A stretch of 64,000 nucleotides of DNA, from positions 124,001-188,000 of the forward strand of contig JADKKB010000005.1 of NCBI GenBank assembly GCA_016720705.1, written 5' to 3'. This stretch comes from Chloracidobacterium sp. (lineage in GTDB: Bacteria > Acidobacteriota > Blastocatellia > Pyrinomonadales > Pyrinomonadaceae). This document shows, in pieces, positions 16,575-25,295 of this stretch (the first letter of the stretch is position 1; each line of letters starts with the position of its first letter). Below the pieces are notes generated by a model. It saw nothing but the letters and a program-made list of their open reading frames with translations. It did no database searches and was not told where the DNA came from. Position numbers and translations under genes: made by a program.

Positions 16575-17408
16575 CTACGGCTTCGCGAGCTCGTGAGCGA
16601 TGGACGATCTCGTTGCCTTAATGAGTTCCGGGATCGCATCGGCGTCTAGGCCGTCAGTTTCGATGGCGGGAAGCAGCACCATCTCTATTTCGCCGGCGTA
16701 GGCTACGCCGGTTTTTTTGCCCATCATCCAGTCAGTATTTTTGATCGCAACCGGAATGATCGGCGAGTTGGTTTGCAGTGCAAGGTGAAATGCACCTTTC
16801 TTAAATGGCAGTAACTCACCCGGCATTGCCCTCGTGCCTTCGACAAATACACCGAAAGAATAGCCGTCAGCCATTACCCGGCGAGCCTTTTCCATCGACC
16901 GCATCGCTCGCTCGGCATTCGAACGGTCAATTGCGATAATATTCACAAAGTTCATACCCTGACCGAGCACCGGCACTTTGAGCAATTCGCGTTTGGCAAC
17001 AAGACCCATCTTCCTCCCGGCAAAAAAGAAGAGTGTGGCGGTGTCGAGATAGGAGCGGTGATTTGAAACGAAAACGTAATTTCTGTCGCCGTCGAGATTT
17101 TCGCTACCGCGAACCTTGACCTTTGCTCCGCACGCTCTGAGCCAAGTCCGAGCCCCCCAAGCCGTGAACGGGTAAAACCAGATGCGGCGATCAATGATAA
17201 ACAGAAATAACATCACCGGCGTGGCGATCAATAGTAAGAGCGTGCCGGCGACGAACCAACTCCACCAATATCTTATTTTCCCGGACAGGCGCGATTTGTT
17301 AGAATCTTTGATGGGAAACGACAATTTTTTATTATCGATTATAGCTTTCTCGAGTTCCGCGGAGATATTCTCGCGGGCCATTCGTGTTTTGGCCGGAGTT
17401 TCGGTCAT
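16575..17408 (-). CDS. plsC: 1-acyl-sn-glycerol-3-phosphate acyltransferase
   Basis: Acylates lysophosphatidic acid to phosphatidic acid in membrane phospholipid synthesis. A transmembrane segment (WFVAGTLLLLIATPVMLFLF, residues about 50-69) precedes the acyltransferase domain. The catalytic NHRSYLD (NHx4D) and the phosphate-binding FVEGTRAMPG are both intact, and FKKGAFHLALQTNSPIIPVAI matches the third family block in its GAFHLA and PIIPVA parts. At 277 aa it is of usual size. The gene is divergent from the M14 peptidase with only 24 bases between starts, so the two promoters must overlap neighbouring coding sequence. Confidence 0.9.
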   Translation of the reverse strand: MTETPAKTRMARENISAELEKAIIDNKKLSFPIKDSNKSRLSGKIRYWWSWFVAGTLLLLIATPVMLFLFIIDRRIWFYPFTAWGARTWLRACGAKVKVRGSENLDGDRNYVFVSNHRSYLDTATLFFFAGRKMGLVAKRELLKVPVLGQGMNFVNIIAIDRSNAERAMRSMEKARRVMADGYSFGVFVEGTRAMPGELLPFKKGAFHLALQTNSPIIPVAIKNTDWMMGKKTGVAYAGEIEMVLLPAIETDGLDADAIPELIKATRSSIAHELAKP

Positions 17409-17432
17409 CGGTGTTATTCAAAGTTCAAAAAT

Positions 17433-19850
17433 ATGAAAATCGTGTTTACTAGCTCTAGGTTTCTGCGACTCAGCGGTCTGATTTTACTATTTTCGCTCTC
17501 AATTGTCGCTCAGATACCCAGTCCGAAGTCGGTCCTTGGCTTTGAGCCTACAGACGACAAAACGATCGCCGATTGGAGCCAGATAGTCGACTATTTTGGA
17601 AAACTCGGCAAGGCGAGCCCAAAGGTGGAGGTCCGTGAGGTCGGTAGATCGACCAATGGGAGTCCGCTGATCGTGGCATTCATCTCGTCAGCGGACAATA
17701 TCAGAAACCTTGAAAAGTACCGCCGGATCAACGCGAAACTTGCGGATCCGCGCACGATCAAAGGCGAGTCGGAACTTGCAGGCCTGATACGCGACGGTAA
17801 GACCGTTGTGTCGATATCGTGTTCGATACACTCGACCGAGATCGTCGCATCGCAAATGTCGATGAATCTCGCCTACCAACTTGCGACCGCAACAGACGCC
17901 GAGACCAAGGAAATACTCGATGACACGATACTTTTACTTATACCGTCCTCCAATCCGGACGGCGTTAAGATCGTTGCCGATTGGTATCGAAAGACGCTCG
18001 GCACCAAGAGCGAGGGAACATCGCCGCCGGAGTTGTACCACCATTATGCCGGCCACGACAACAATCGCGATTGGTTTATGCTCAATCTGGTCGAGACACA
18101 AGCCATCACCAAGCTTTACTGGCAGCAATGGTTTCCGCAATTTGTGTATGACGTACATCAGCAGGGGCAAAATGCTTCTAGATTCATCATCCCGCCATTT
18201 TTCGACCCGCCAAATCCGAGAGTTTCGCCGTCGATCCTCCGCGAGGTCGGCCTGGTCGGATATAAAATGGCCGCTGACCTGCAGGCCAATGGCGTCGCTG
18301 GTGTCGCGACAAATTCGACATATGATACGTGGTGGCACGGCGGATTTCGTTCGGCCCCTTATTACCACAATTCGATCGGAATTTTATCGGAGGCCGCAAG
18401 CGTTAGCCTGATGACGCCGATAACCGTCAAAAAGGAAGATCTTGCGCGAAATCGATTTACGCGCGGATTGCCCAACCTCTTAGAAACCGCCACCAATTAT
18501 CCTGAAACGTGGGAAGGCGGACTGTGGCGTCCCGTCGATATTGCCAATATCGAAATGACGGCATCACGGAGTTTGCTGCAGATGGCGGCAAAATTTCGGC
18601 CGCGATATTTACGTAATTTTTACGATTACGGAAAAGCCAATTTAGTAAAGCAGCCCGATGAACCGCAGGCCTATATTATCTCGGCGGGCCAGCCAAATGC
18701 CGAGGCCGTCGCCCGATTGATCGAGATCCTGATGGCTCAGGGCGTCGATGTCTATCAGATGACAAAGGAACTGTGGGTGAAGGTAACGCCGAACGTCGAT
18801 TTTCACGAAACTCCACTTGGCGGATATCTAGTATTCGTCAATCAGCCTCAAAAAAACAATATTCTTAGTTTGTTTGAGAAACAAGTCTATCCGCATCGAC
18901 TGTTGCCTAACGGCGAAGCTGAGCCTCCGTATGATGTCGCGGGATGGACTCTGCCGCTGCAGATGGGCGTGGCGTATGACGCGGCGTGGGACATTCGCGA
19001 TATGGAAAAAGACACCGCGACGCTCAAGCGACTAACCAATATCAATCAGGCTCGAGCCGCATTGGGGCTAAATCAAACCGGCACGCCATTCAAGGGCGTC
19101 AAATATCCGCTCAGAAGCACACCGCAGATCGCTCTGTACCGCGGATCGACGGGCTCGATGGACGAAGGTTGGACAAGACTGATGCTCGACACTTTTGGCA
19201 TTGCTTATCGCCGGTTGTCTGACGCCGATGCCCGGTCCGGCAATTTTGTCTGTGGGCAGACGATGTCCTCCGGCGGCGGGGTAAACTGCGACGCTGTGAT
19301 CTTGCCGGCCGACAGTGGAAACACTATCGTCAAGGGATTGAGTCCGGAGAGATATCCCGCCGAATTTGCGGGCGGCATAGGCGATGAGGGCGTCGATAAC
19401 CTCAAGAAATACGTCACTGAAGGAGGTAAACTGATCTGTTTTGACGACTCGTGTGACTTGGTCATCAAGACATTTGGATTGCCGATCAAAAACGTCCTCA
19501 GCGGACTAAAGCGGAGCGAATTTTATAATCCCGGATCGATCGTACAGCTTGCGGTTGACAACAAAAGCAAGCTCGGCAATGGGTTCGGTACTGAGGTAGC
19601 CGCGTATTTCTCAAACAGTTCTGCATACGAGGTTGCATCCGATGCGGGTGCCACGATCGTCGCCCGATATGCCTCGAAGGACGCTCTTTTGTCTGGATGG
19701 ATGCTCGGTGAAAAATTCTTGAATGACAAGGCCGCCCTGGTCGAGGTCACAGTTGGAAAGGGCAAGATCGTGCTATTCGCATTTCGACCGCAGCATCGCG
19801 GACAGTCCTGGGCAACATTTCCGTTCATCTTTAACGCATTGGAAAAGTAA
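17433..19850 (+). CDS. Exported M14-family zinc carboxypeptidase-like protein
   Basis: An 805-residue exported protein (signal peptide in residues 1-27). The peptidase domain follows: VSISCSIHSTEIVAS gives the HxxE zinc pair, IPSSNPDGV and NNRDWFMLN are typical substrate-site segments, VYDVHQQGQNASR supplies the third zinc ligand His, and LSEAAS carries a candidate catalytic Glu. The C-terminal 400 residues are unlike simple carboxypeptidases and probably include a class I glutamine-amidotransferase-like or jelly-roll part (VDNLKKYVTEGGKLICFDDS). Proteins of this architecture are common in Acidobacteriota and Bacteroidota. Substrate unknown. Confidence 0.82.
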   Translation: MKIVFTSSRFLRLSGLILLFSLSIVAQIPSPKSVLGFEPTDDKTIADWSQIVDYFGKLGKASPKVEVREVGRSTNGSPLIVAFISSADNIRNLEKYRRINAKLADPRTIKGESELAGLIRDGKTVVSISCSIHSTEIVASQMSMNLAYQLATATDAETKEILDDTILLLIPSSNPDGVKIVADWYRKTLGTKSEGTSPPELYHHYAGHDNNRDWFMLNLVETQAITKLYWQQWFPQFVYDVHQQGQNASRFIIPPFFDPPNPRVSPSILREVGLVGYKMAADLQANGVAGVATNSTYDTWWHGGFRSAPYYHNSIGILSEAASVSLMTPITVKKEDLARNRFTRGLPNLLETATNYPETWEGGLWRPVDIANIEMTASRSLLQMAAKFRPRYLRNFYDYGKANLVKQPDEPQAYIISAGQPNAEAVARLIEILMAQGVDVYQMTKELWVKVTPNVDFHETPLGGYLVFVNQPQKNNILSLFEKQVYPHRLLPNGEAEPPYDVAGWTLPLQMGVAYDAAWDIRDMEKDTATLKRLTNINQARAALGLNQTGTPFKGVKYPLRSTPQIALYRGSTGSMDEGWTRLMLDTFGIAYRRLSDADARSGNFVCGQTMSSGGGVNCDAVILPADSGNTIVKGLSPERYPAEFAGGIGDEGVDNLKKYVTEGGKLICFDDSCDLVIKTFGLPIKNVLSGLKRSEFYNPGSIVQLAVDNKSKLGNGFGTEVAAYFSNSSAYEVASDAGATIVARYASKDALLSGWMLGEKFLNDKAALVEVTVGKGKIVLFAFRPQHRGQSWATFPFIFNALEK

Positions 19851-19884
19851 GTTCGTACGAATAGAGTTTTGGTAAGATTAGTCT

Positions 19885-22212
19885 ATGAAGTATTTTCGCA
19901 AGTCGCTATTGGTGTTTTGGACAGCGGTATTGAGTTCAACCGTGATGGCATCGGGTGAATCTGAGTTGTTCAAGTTGGCGGGTGAACCGCTGATACGGAT
20001 CGGCCTTTCGACAAATTCGGGGTCGGTAACGATCACAACGGCCGACTCGTCGTTGGTCTCCGTCAGCCCCGACGAACAGAGCAAGTTTTTGGCGACTAAT
20101 CGAGTGACTGTTTCTGCAAGAGCGTACCGAGCGCCGGAGATCGAGAATTATCGTATCGAATTCCAAAATCTGCCGACGCAGAACGAAGCGACAACACTTG
20201 CCAGAGAAATACGCGATGCTACGGGCGAGACCGCGTTTGCGAGTATCGACACGCCGACCAATACTTGGAAGGTATGGGTCGGATCGATCAAAGATTCGAT
20301 CATCGATGCCGACGAACTAAAGGCCAAACTAGCGGAAAACGGATTTGATGACGCAGTTACGATAACCGAGAAAAAGACGGCCGTGTCATCTGATGCCATT
20401 GCTCTGTCTCAACAAATAAAGACACAGGGAGCGAGTGAGGTCCGAAGTTTGATCAAGACTACGGGTTCGGCGAACCCGATGGTTACGGGAAGTGTCGATC
20501 CGAATCTGCGCGAGGTCATCGTCAATACACCGGTAGCTGCAGCAAGTTTCCGTTCGCTGAAATCCGTGGCCTTCGGTTCGCTGAATGAACGTGCTAATCC
20601 CGTTCGGCTCAACGGCAAGGCTTATCGAGGAAAGATCGAGGTTTTTGTCAATGCAAAGGGCGGCCTCACCGTGGTCAACGTTGTACCGCTCGAAGAATAT
20701 CTGCTCGGCGTGGTGCCTAGTGAACTGGGATTGCCGGCGATCGAGGCTCAAAAGGCTCAGGCTGTCGCTGCCCGAACCTATGCGGTCGCCAATATCGGCG
20801 GCTACGGCAAGCAAGGCTTTGATATGGTGCCGACGATCTCGTCTCAGGTCTATAAGGGCGTTTCCATCGAAACCAAGATGGGCACGCAGGCCGTTAGGGA
20901 GACCCGCGGAATGGTGGCGACATATCAGGGCAAGCCGATAATGGCCTATTACACATCGACTTGCGGCGGCCGTACTGAGAGTAGTGAGAATATTTTCGAT
21001 CACGCCGAACCTTATTTAGTCGGTGTCGAATGCTCGCTCGAGGGCCATCGGCATTTCGAGCCGTTTTTGATCAAAACGAACCGAGCTTTGTCTGATATTC
21101 GCGACGAAGGAAACCTGGAACTTGTACGCCTGATGTCAAAATTGGCTGTAAACGGCTTTCAACTTTCGGCCGGTCAGATGACCGACGATTGGTTTGATAG
21201 TGTTCCGACCGAAAGTGAGATGTCGAATTGGCTTGGTAACCTAGCAGTTAAATTCGGTAAACCGAGTCCAATCGTAAACCGCGAAACCGCTAAGCCGGCT
21301 GAACTGGCCAAGGCCCTGGCCGGCCTGATATACGCGCCTGGCTATGCGGATACGATGCTGACCGAATCGGACATCAATTATAACCTCGCGATCGTTGATG
21401 CGGCTGAAATACCTCGCGAACGCCGGGCTGAGATCGCGTTGTTGCTTCGCGACGGATATTTTTCGCTTAATCCTGACCTTACGTTTCGCCCGAATATGCC
21501 TCTGACGCGGGGCCGAGTGCTGCGCCTTATTCGCAAGATATACGAAAAGAAAAAATGGATGCCGGAAATGCAGACCGCAACTGCCGGCACCAGCGTTGAC
21601 GGTAAACTGATGCTTCGTAGCGGTAAGACCGATCGTCCGCTGGCAATTCGGCCGGATATATTTCTGTTTCGAGGCTTTGGGGGCACATTTTATCCCGTTC
21701 GCGAGGTCGCACTGCTCGGCGGTGAGAAATTGAGTTACCAATTGGATGCTCTCGGCGCCGTTAAGTATCTGGAGGTCGAACCGACGGACAGCCCGACGAC
21801 CGCCGAGCGAATGTCACCCTGGACGCTCTGGAACAAATCCGCATCCGCAGGCGATGTTCAATCCCGCCTCTCGCGCTATGTCCGAGGTATCGGCACTTTA
21901 TACGATGTGAATATCAAAAAAGTCGGCTACTCCCGCCGTCCGATCGAACTTGAGATAGTCGGTTCAAATGGTATCAAAACACTCAAAGGCGGCAAGATAC
22001 GATCAGCACTGCGTCTACCTGAACAGCTTTTTGTGATGAACAAACGATATTCAGGCAGCACGGTTGCGAGCTATACGTTCACCGGACGAGGTTGGGGTCA
22101 CGGTGTCGGTATGTGCCAATTCGGAGCATTTGGCCTGGCGAAAATGGGCGTTAAGTACGATGAGATCATCAAGCATTACTACACGGGCGTCGAACTGACC
22201 AGATCGTACTAA
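19885..22212 (+). CDS. SpoIID/LytB-domain protein with SPOR-like N-region
   Basis: A 775-residue exported protein. After the signal peptide (about residues 1-22), residues 60-160 include a SPOR-like peptidoglycan-binding segment (RIEFQNLPTQNEATTLARE...WKVWVGSI). The SpoIID domain follows: GKIEVFVNAKGGLTVVN, VPLEEYLLGVVPSE and AQAVAARTYA are hallmark motifs, and the C-terminal GRGWGHGVGMCQFGA is the strongest. SpoIID-type enzymes cleave denuded glycan strands. An unusual insertion of roughly 250 residues, including an EF-hand/SLH-like region, splits the domain between TSTCGGRTE and the C-terminal motif. The organism need not sporulate; LytB-like roles in cell-wall turnover are common. Confidence 0.88.
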   Translation: MKYFRKSLLVFWTAVLSSTVMASGESELFKLAGEPLIRIGLSTNSGSVTITTADSSLVSVSPDEQSKFLATNRVTVSARAYRAPEIENYRIEFQNLPTQNEATTLAREIRDATGETAFASIDTPTNTWKVWVGSIKDSIIDADELKAKLAENGFDDAVTITEKKTAVSSDAIALSQQIKTQGASEVRSLIKTTGSANPMVTGSVDPNLREVIVNTPVAAASFRSLKSVAFGSLNERANPVRLNGKAYRGKIEVFVNAKGGLTVVNVVPLEEYLLGVVPSELGLPAIEAQKAQAVAARTYAVANIGGYGKQGFDMVPTISSQVYKGVSIETKMGTQAVRETRGMVATYQGKPIMAYYTSTCGGRTESSENIFDHAEPYLVGVECSLEGHRHFEPFLIKTNRALSDIRDEGNLELVRLMSKLAVNGFQLSAGQMTDDWFDSVPTESEMSNWLGNLAVKFGKPSPIVNRETAKPAELAKALAGLIYAPGYADTMLTESDINYNLAIVDAAEIPRERRAEIALLLRDGYFSLNPDLTFRPNMPLTRGRVLRLIRKIYEKKKWMPEMQTATAGTSVDGKLMLRSGKTDRPLAIRPDIFLFRGFGGTFYPVREVALLGGEKLSYQLDALGAVKYLEVEPTDSPTTAERMSPWTLWNKSASAGDVQSRLSRYVRGIGTLYDVNIKKVGYSRRPIELEIVGSNGIKTLKGGKIRSALRLPEQLFVMNKRYSGSTVASYTFTGRGWGHGVGMCQFGAFGLAKMGVKYDEIIKHYYTGVELTRSY

Positions 22213-22434
22213 ACCGACGGAAAGGGAGTAAATTCAGATCTAATTCGAGACCCTGATAGCCCCAAAGACGTGTGAAATGCAATTACGCCCGAGCCCACTC
22301 TTGCCGCATCGCCTTACCGAGTCCGAAATAGCTGCAAATTAGGATGTATTCCCGGTCGCGGTTGCCAGCGGCATTTGCCACCAACTATGAGACCCAGATT
22401 TGAATTGCTCGCGGCCAGCGACTATATTTGGCAA

Positions 22435-23244
22435 ATGCGGTTCTTACTTGCCATTGCGGTTATATTTACAGCTCTGTCTTTCAATTCGTTTAGCCAGACG
22501 TCGCGTGCTGAAAAGGTCGAACTCGGATCGAACACTGCCAAGAACGGCTTTAAGAACGAAGACGAGATCCGCGACAAGTTCAATAATTGGAAAACGGACA
22601 GTGAAGCACGGATCTGGCTCGGGGCAATGGGCTTTAAGCTGACCGAGGTTGAAGCCGTCGCAGCCACCAAACCCCACGGCGAAAAAGCAGACGTAGAGAT
22701 CGTGGTGACAACCAAGACCGGCGAACGAAAAGAGGGCATTTCTATCAAACTTGTCTCGAGCCCCAACGGCTTTAACCAGATCGACAAACGCTGGCTCGCA
22801 CATTACGTGAAAATGTGGAAGATACCCGCAGATGTCGAAGCCGCTCTAAAACTATTTGTAGGTGAAACGCCGCCGACAAAGGCAGGACGATCGGCCGACC
22901 GAATGTTCTTAAACGAACTAGACGCCGCAACACAAAAAGCCGTCATTGATTTCTTTACGGCTAACAAAGATATGATCGTCTCAGACCTGTTCTCAGGTGA
23001 CGGCATTCACGCCGCGGGGTGGATGATGGTTGCCTTAAAATCGAGCGAAAAACCACGTTGGGTTTTGCGAAATGATGAATACGCGATGAAATTCTTTAGT
23101 TCGGGCCCTGTTGAAATGACGCGAAACGGCAACCTTAAGATCGGGCGTATCACCGTCCAACGCAAAGGCGGCGACGGCGGCCGCGATTCTGCCAAGATGC
23201 TCCAATTCAAGATCAATCCGGCGTTGCTATTTGAAGGAAAATAG
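22435..23244 (+). CDS. HinP1I-like type II restriction endonuclease homologue with signal peptide
   Basis: From about residue 27 to the end the protein parallels R.HinP1I (GCGC-specific) as I remember its sequence: VELGSNTAKNGFKNEDEI, RIWLGAMG, NGFNQIDKRWLAHYVKMW, TGE-like VGETPP, RMFLNEL and the C-terminal VQRKGGDGGRDSAKMLQF. The catalytic Asp and Lys appear kept (KADVEIVV...SIKLVS), but the position of the catalytic Gln of HinP1I is Ser. Ahead of this is MRFLLAIAVIFTALSFNSFSQ, a convincing signal peptide, and no alternative ATG, GTG or TTG lies between it and the nuclease domain. No methyltransferase is adjacent. It may be an exported nuclease rather than a restriction enzyme. Confidence 0.82.
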   Translation: MRFLLAIAVIFTALSFNSFSQTSRAEKVELGSNTAKNGFKNEDEIRDKFNNWKTDSEARIWLGAMGFKLTEVEAVAATKPHGEKADVEIVVTTKTGERKEGISIKLVSSPNGFNQIDKRWLAHYVKMWKIPADVEAALKLFVGETPPTKAGRSADRMFLNELDAATQKAVIDFFTANKDMIVSDLFSGDGIHAAGWMMVALKSSEKPRWVLRNDEYAMKFFSSGPVEMTRNGNLKIGRITVQRKGGDGGRDSAKMLQFKINPALLFEGK

Positions 23245-23252
23245 CGTTCGAT

Positions 23253-23771
23253 CTACTTCTTTTCGAATGAATAGATGAATTCGTAAAGGTGCTTGCCGCC
23301 CTCGATGATGATCTTCATCTTTCCGGCAAGACCAACCAGTTCATCCGTGCCCGAATCAGGAACGACTTCCACATTTAGGACGTAAACACCGCCCTTTTGC
23401 ATCGTGCCGCTGTGCATCAGCATAAAGCTTCCCTTCTTGCCATCGAGCTTGCCCGTTACCTTTTCGAGAGCGACATAAGCACCCGAGCCTTCCGTTTCGG
23501 TTTGTGCTCCCATCATTTGCCCCAGACTGACTGCGTCGATGTCGCCTTGATATTTCTTGTCCAGAAACAGTCTCCCGAATGGACCGGCGGCCGCGTCGTC
23601 CACCGGCTGAGGAATAGCTTTTACATCAAAGGTACCTTTCGCTGTCATAGTTTTGGGCTTAATATGTTTAACAGATTGCGGCCAGACTGCGGTTGCGGCA
23701 AATATAGAAAGCGCGACCGTCATCAATATCAATTTCAATATATCCACCAATGAATTTAGAATATGATTCAC
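23253..23771 (-). CDS. DUF3224-family exported protein
   Basis: A 172-residue product. The N-terminal region (ILKLILMTVALSIFAATAVWPQ) is a signal peptide or anchor; a second ATG at 23723 would leave a shorter one. The remainder follows the DUF3224 pattern: AKGTFDVKAIPQP, RLFLDKKYQGDIDAVSLGQMM, GAYVALEKVTGKLDGKKGSF and VVPDSGTDELVGLAGKMKI. These small beta barrels are related to allene-oxide-cyclase-like folds; function is unknown. It converges with the endonuclease gene (9 bases apart) and diverges from the 29-residue peptide gene, so it separates the two. Confidence 0.8.
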   Translation of the reverse strand: MNHILNSLVDILKLILMTVALSIFAATAVWPQSVKHIKPKTMTAKGTFDVKAIPQPVDDAAAGPFGRLFLDKKYQGDIDAVSLGQMMGAQTETEGSGAYVALEKVTGKLDGKKGSFMLMHSGTMQKGGVYVLNVEVVPDSGTDELVGLAGKMKIIIEGGKHLYEFIYSFEKK

Positions 23772-23784
23772 CTAGAGGTTCTCT

Positions 23785-23874
23785 ATGAAATTTACAAAGA
23801 GCCAGATCACCGGAGCTACGATCGTGCTCGCGATAATACTGGCCCTTGCATTGATCAGAACATACTTGATCTAA
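23785..23874 (+). CDS. 29-residue single-span membrane peptide (copy 1)
   Basis: Short ORF with a good ribosome-binding site (AGAGG at 23774-23778, six bases before ATG). The product begins MKFTKSQITGATIVLAIILA and ends LALIRTYLI: a positively charged N-terminus, about 18 hydrophobic residues, then Arg. A near-copy (MRFSRSQIIGAV...) occurs at 31728, where it overlaps the relic end of a HinP1I-like gene. That M-(K/R)-F-(T/S)-(K/R)-SQI-x-GA is shared while DNA differs argues for selection on the peptide. Its stop overlaps the osmC stop by three bases. Unknown function; inner-membrane insertion predicted. Confidence 0.65.
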   Translation: MKFTKSQITGATIVLAIILALALIRTYLI

Positions 23875-24296
23875 TTGTCGAGTTTGGCATCCATCGTGAT
23901 CTCGGCGTTGAAGAGCTTTGACACGGGGCAGCCTGACTTGGCATTTTCCGCAGCAGTCTGGAACGCGGCATCATCGGCGCCGGGAATCTTGGCGGTCACG
24001 TCGAGATGGATCTTTGTGATCGTGAACCCGGAATCGAGTTTTTCGATCCGTACTGACGAGGTGGTACTGATGCTGTCTGCCGTCAGTCCGGCCGCACCCA
24101 ATTGCCCCGACAGAGCCATCGAGAAACAACCCGCGTGGGCCGCCGCGATCAACTCCTCGGGGTTGGTCCCGGCTCCATCCTCAAATCGAGTACTAAATGA
24201 ATACTGTGTGTCCTTGAGCACACCACTTTCGGTCGAGATCTTGCCAACACCGTCCTTGATCCCGCCACTCCACTCCGCCGATGCTTTTCTTAACAT
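23871..24296 (-). CDS. OsmC-family organic hydroperoxide-resistance protein
   Basis: OsmC/Ohr thiol peroxidase fold, 141 aa, reducing organic hydroperoxides. Two catalytic Cys residues are present: NPEELIAAAHAGCFSMALS and KSGCPVSKLF. The start at 24296 (MLRKASAEWSGG) follows an AGGAG box; the frame continues upstream to 24338 but would add a non-family tail. OsmC rather than Ohr is favoured by AEWSGGIKDGVG and the ESGVLKDTQYSFSTRF region. It is monocistronic and convergent with the small membrane peptide. Confidence 0.9.
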   Translation of the reverse strand: MLRKASAEWSGGIKDGVGKISTESGVLKDTQYSFSTRFEDGAGTNPEELIAAAHAGCFSMALSGQLGAAGLTADSISTTSSVRIEKLDSGFTITKIHLDVTAKIPGADDAAFQTAAENAKSGCPVSKLFNAEITMDAKLDN

Positions 24297-24415
24297 AAGT
24301 TTCTCCTTGCAATTTGTTGTATTTGTTAATTTTAGCACGAAACCGCGGGCTACGGAGAGGTTGCCCGAAATGTTGCGAGTGGGAGGGGCAATTTATGGAC
24401 TGAAGAACAATAAGG

Positions 24416-24439
24416 ATCAAGGCCCCTGTGGGCCTTGAT
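24416..24439. terminator. Hairpin between COG4705 and osmC genes
   Basis: Perfect 10-bp stem (ATCAAGGCCC with GGGCCTTGAT) and a 4-base loop. It follows the stop of the minus-strand COG4705 gene but lacks a T-run, so termination is only possible, not shown. Confidence 0.4.
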
Positions 24440-24480
24440 AAGTGATGTGGGCCAAGTGCGAAGTAGATAAACGAGGTGAG

Positions 24481-25266
24481 TCAATGAGCTTCTTCGGCGG
24501 CGGCCGGCCGAAATATTAGAATTAGCGCAGCGATGATTACCAACAGCATTATTGAGGCAGTGTATCGGCTTAGCTCGAGTCCGCCGTGGTCGAGTGGTTT
24601 ATCGAGGAAATCGCCGACGACCGCGCCGAGCGGCCTTGTCAGAATAAAGGCGATCCAAAACAAAATAGTTCGCGACACGTTGGTCCAAAAATACAATGCG
24701 ACAAGGATCGCCAATGCACCGCCAAAAACGGCTGCGGCACCAAGATATCCGAGATCGGCGGTGTCGGCAAACCAATCACCGAGTGCGGTTCCAAGCGTTT
24801 GCGAAAACATAATCGTTACCCAATAGAAGATTTCGACCTTTGGCGTATTCACCGTGTCGACGGAGATGCTGCCGGTGGCCCGGCGCCACGTCAACAGCGA
24901 CGCAACAACGAGAGTCAACAATATTGTGGAACCGCCGGTGTACCCGATGCCGATTGACCGCGTCACATAATCGGCGAGTGTTGTGCCAACCGTGGTCGTA
25001 GCGACGATCGTAAGCCAGTAAAGGAAGGGGTGGAATCTTTTTGCCTTGATCTGGATTATGACCAGGACGATAAAAGTGGCACCAAAGATCGCGGTGCCGA
25101 TAAGGTAGCCAAAGCCGCTTGCTTCGGCGGTCGTTTCGCCAAGCCAAGACATTGTTACGGCATCGCCGCCGGTTTCGCCTAGCGTCGTCGCGAGGATCTT
25201 TATGATCCAGAATAATAGCGTTACCTGCGGAACCTTGCTGATAATCTCTGACCTTGTATTGTCCAT
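24481..25266 (-). CDS. COG4705-type membrane-anchored protein (copy 2)
   Basis: A 261-residue polytopic membrane protein with about 8 hydrophobic segments. It is a paralogue of the next gene upstream: both start MD(N/E)T(R/K)S and share KVPxVTLxFWIIK, TVGTTxAD, GIGYxGGS, FSQTLGTALGDWFADTA and FILTRPxGAVVGxxLDK. The duplicated TTLGE, GTTLAD, GTALGDW and GAVVGDF motifs, each a small-residue/Asp helix, suggest an internal repeat. The start at 25266 has an AGGGGA box; an in-frame upstream ATG at 25287 is less likely. Function unknown. The gap to its paralogue is 29 bases, so they are co-transcribed. Confidence 0.75.
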   Translation of the reverse strand: MDNTRSEIISKVPQVTLLFWIIKILATTLGETGGDAVTMSWLGETTAEASGFGYLIGTAIFGATFIVLVIIQIKAKRFHPFLYWLTIVATTTVGTTLADYVTRSIGIGYTGGSTILLTLVVASLLTWRRATGSISVDTVNTPKVEIFYWVTIMFSQTLGTALGDWFADTADLGYLGAAAVFGGALAILVALYFWTNVSRTILFWIAFILTRPLGAVVGDFLDKPLDHGGLELSRYTASIMLLVIIAALILIFRPAAAEEAH

Positions 25267-25295
25267 TGCTGTTCCCCTCGTTTCCAAAGAACCAA

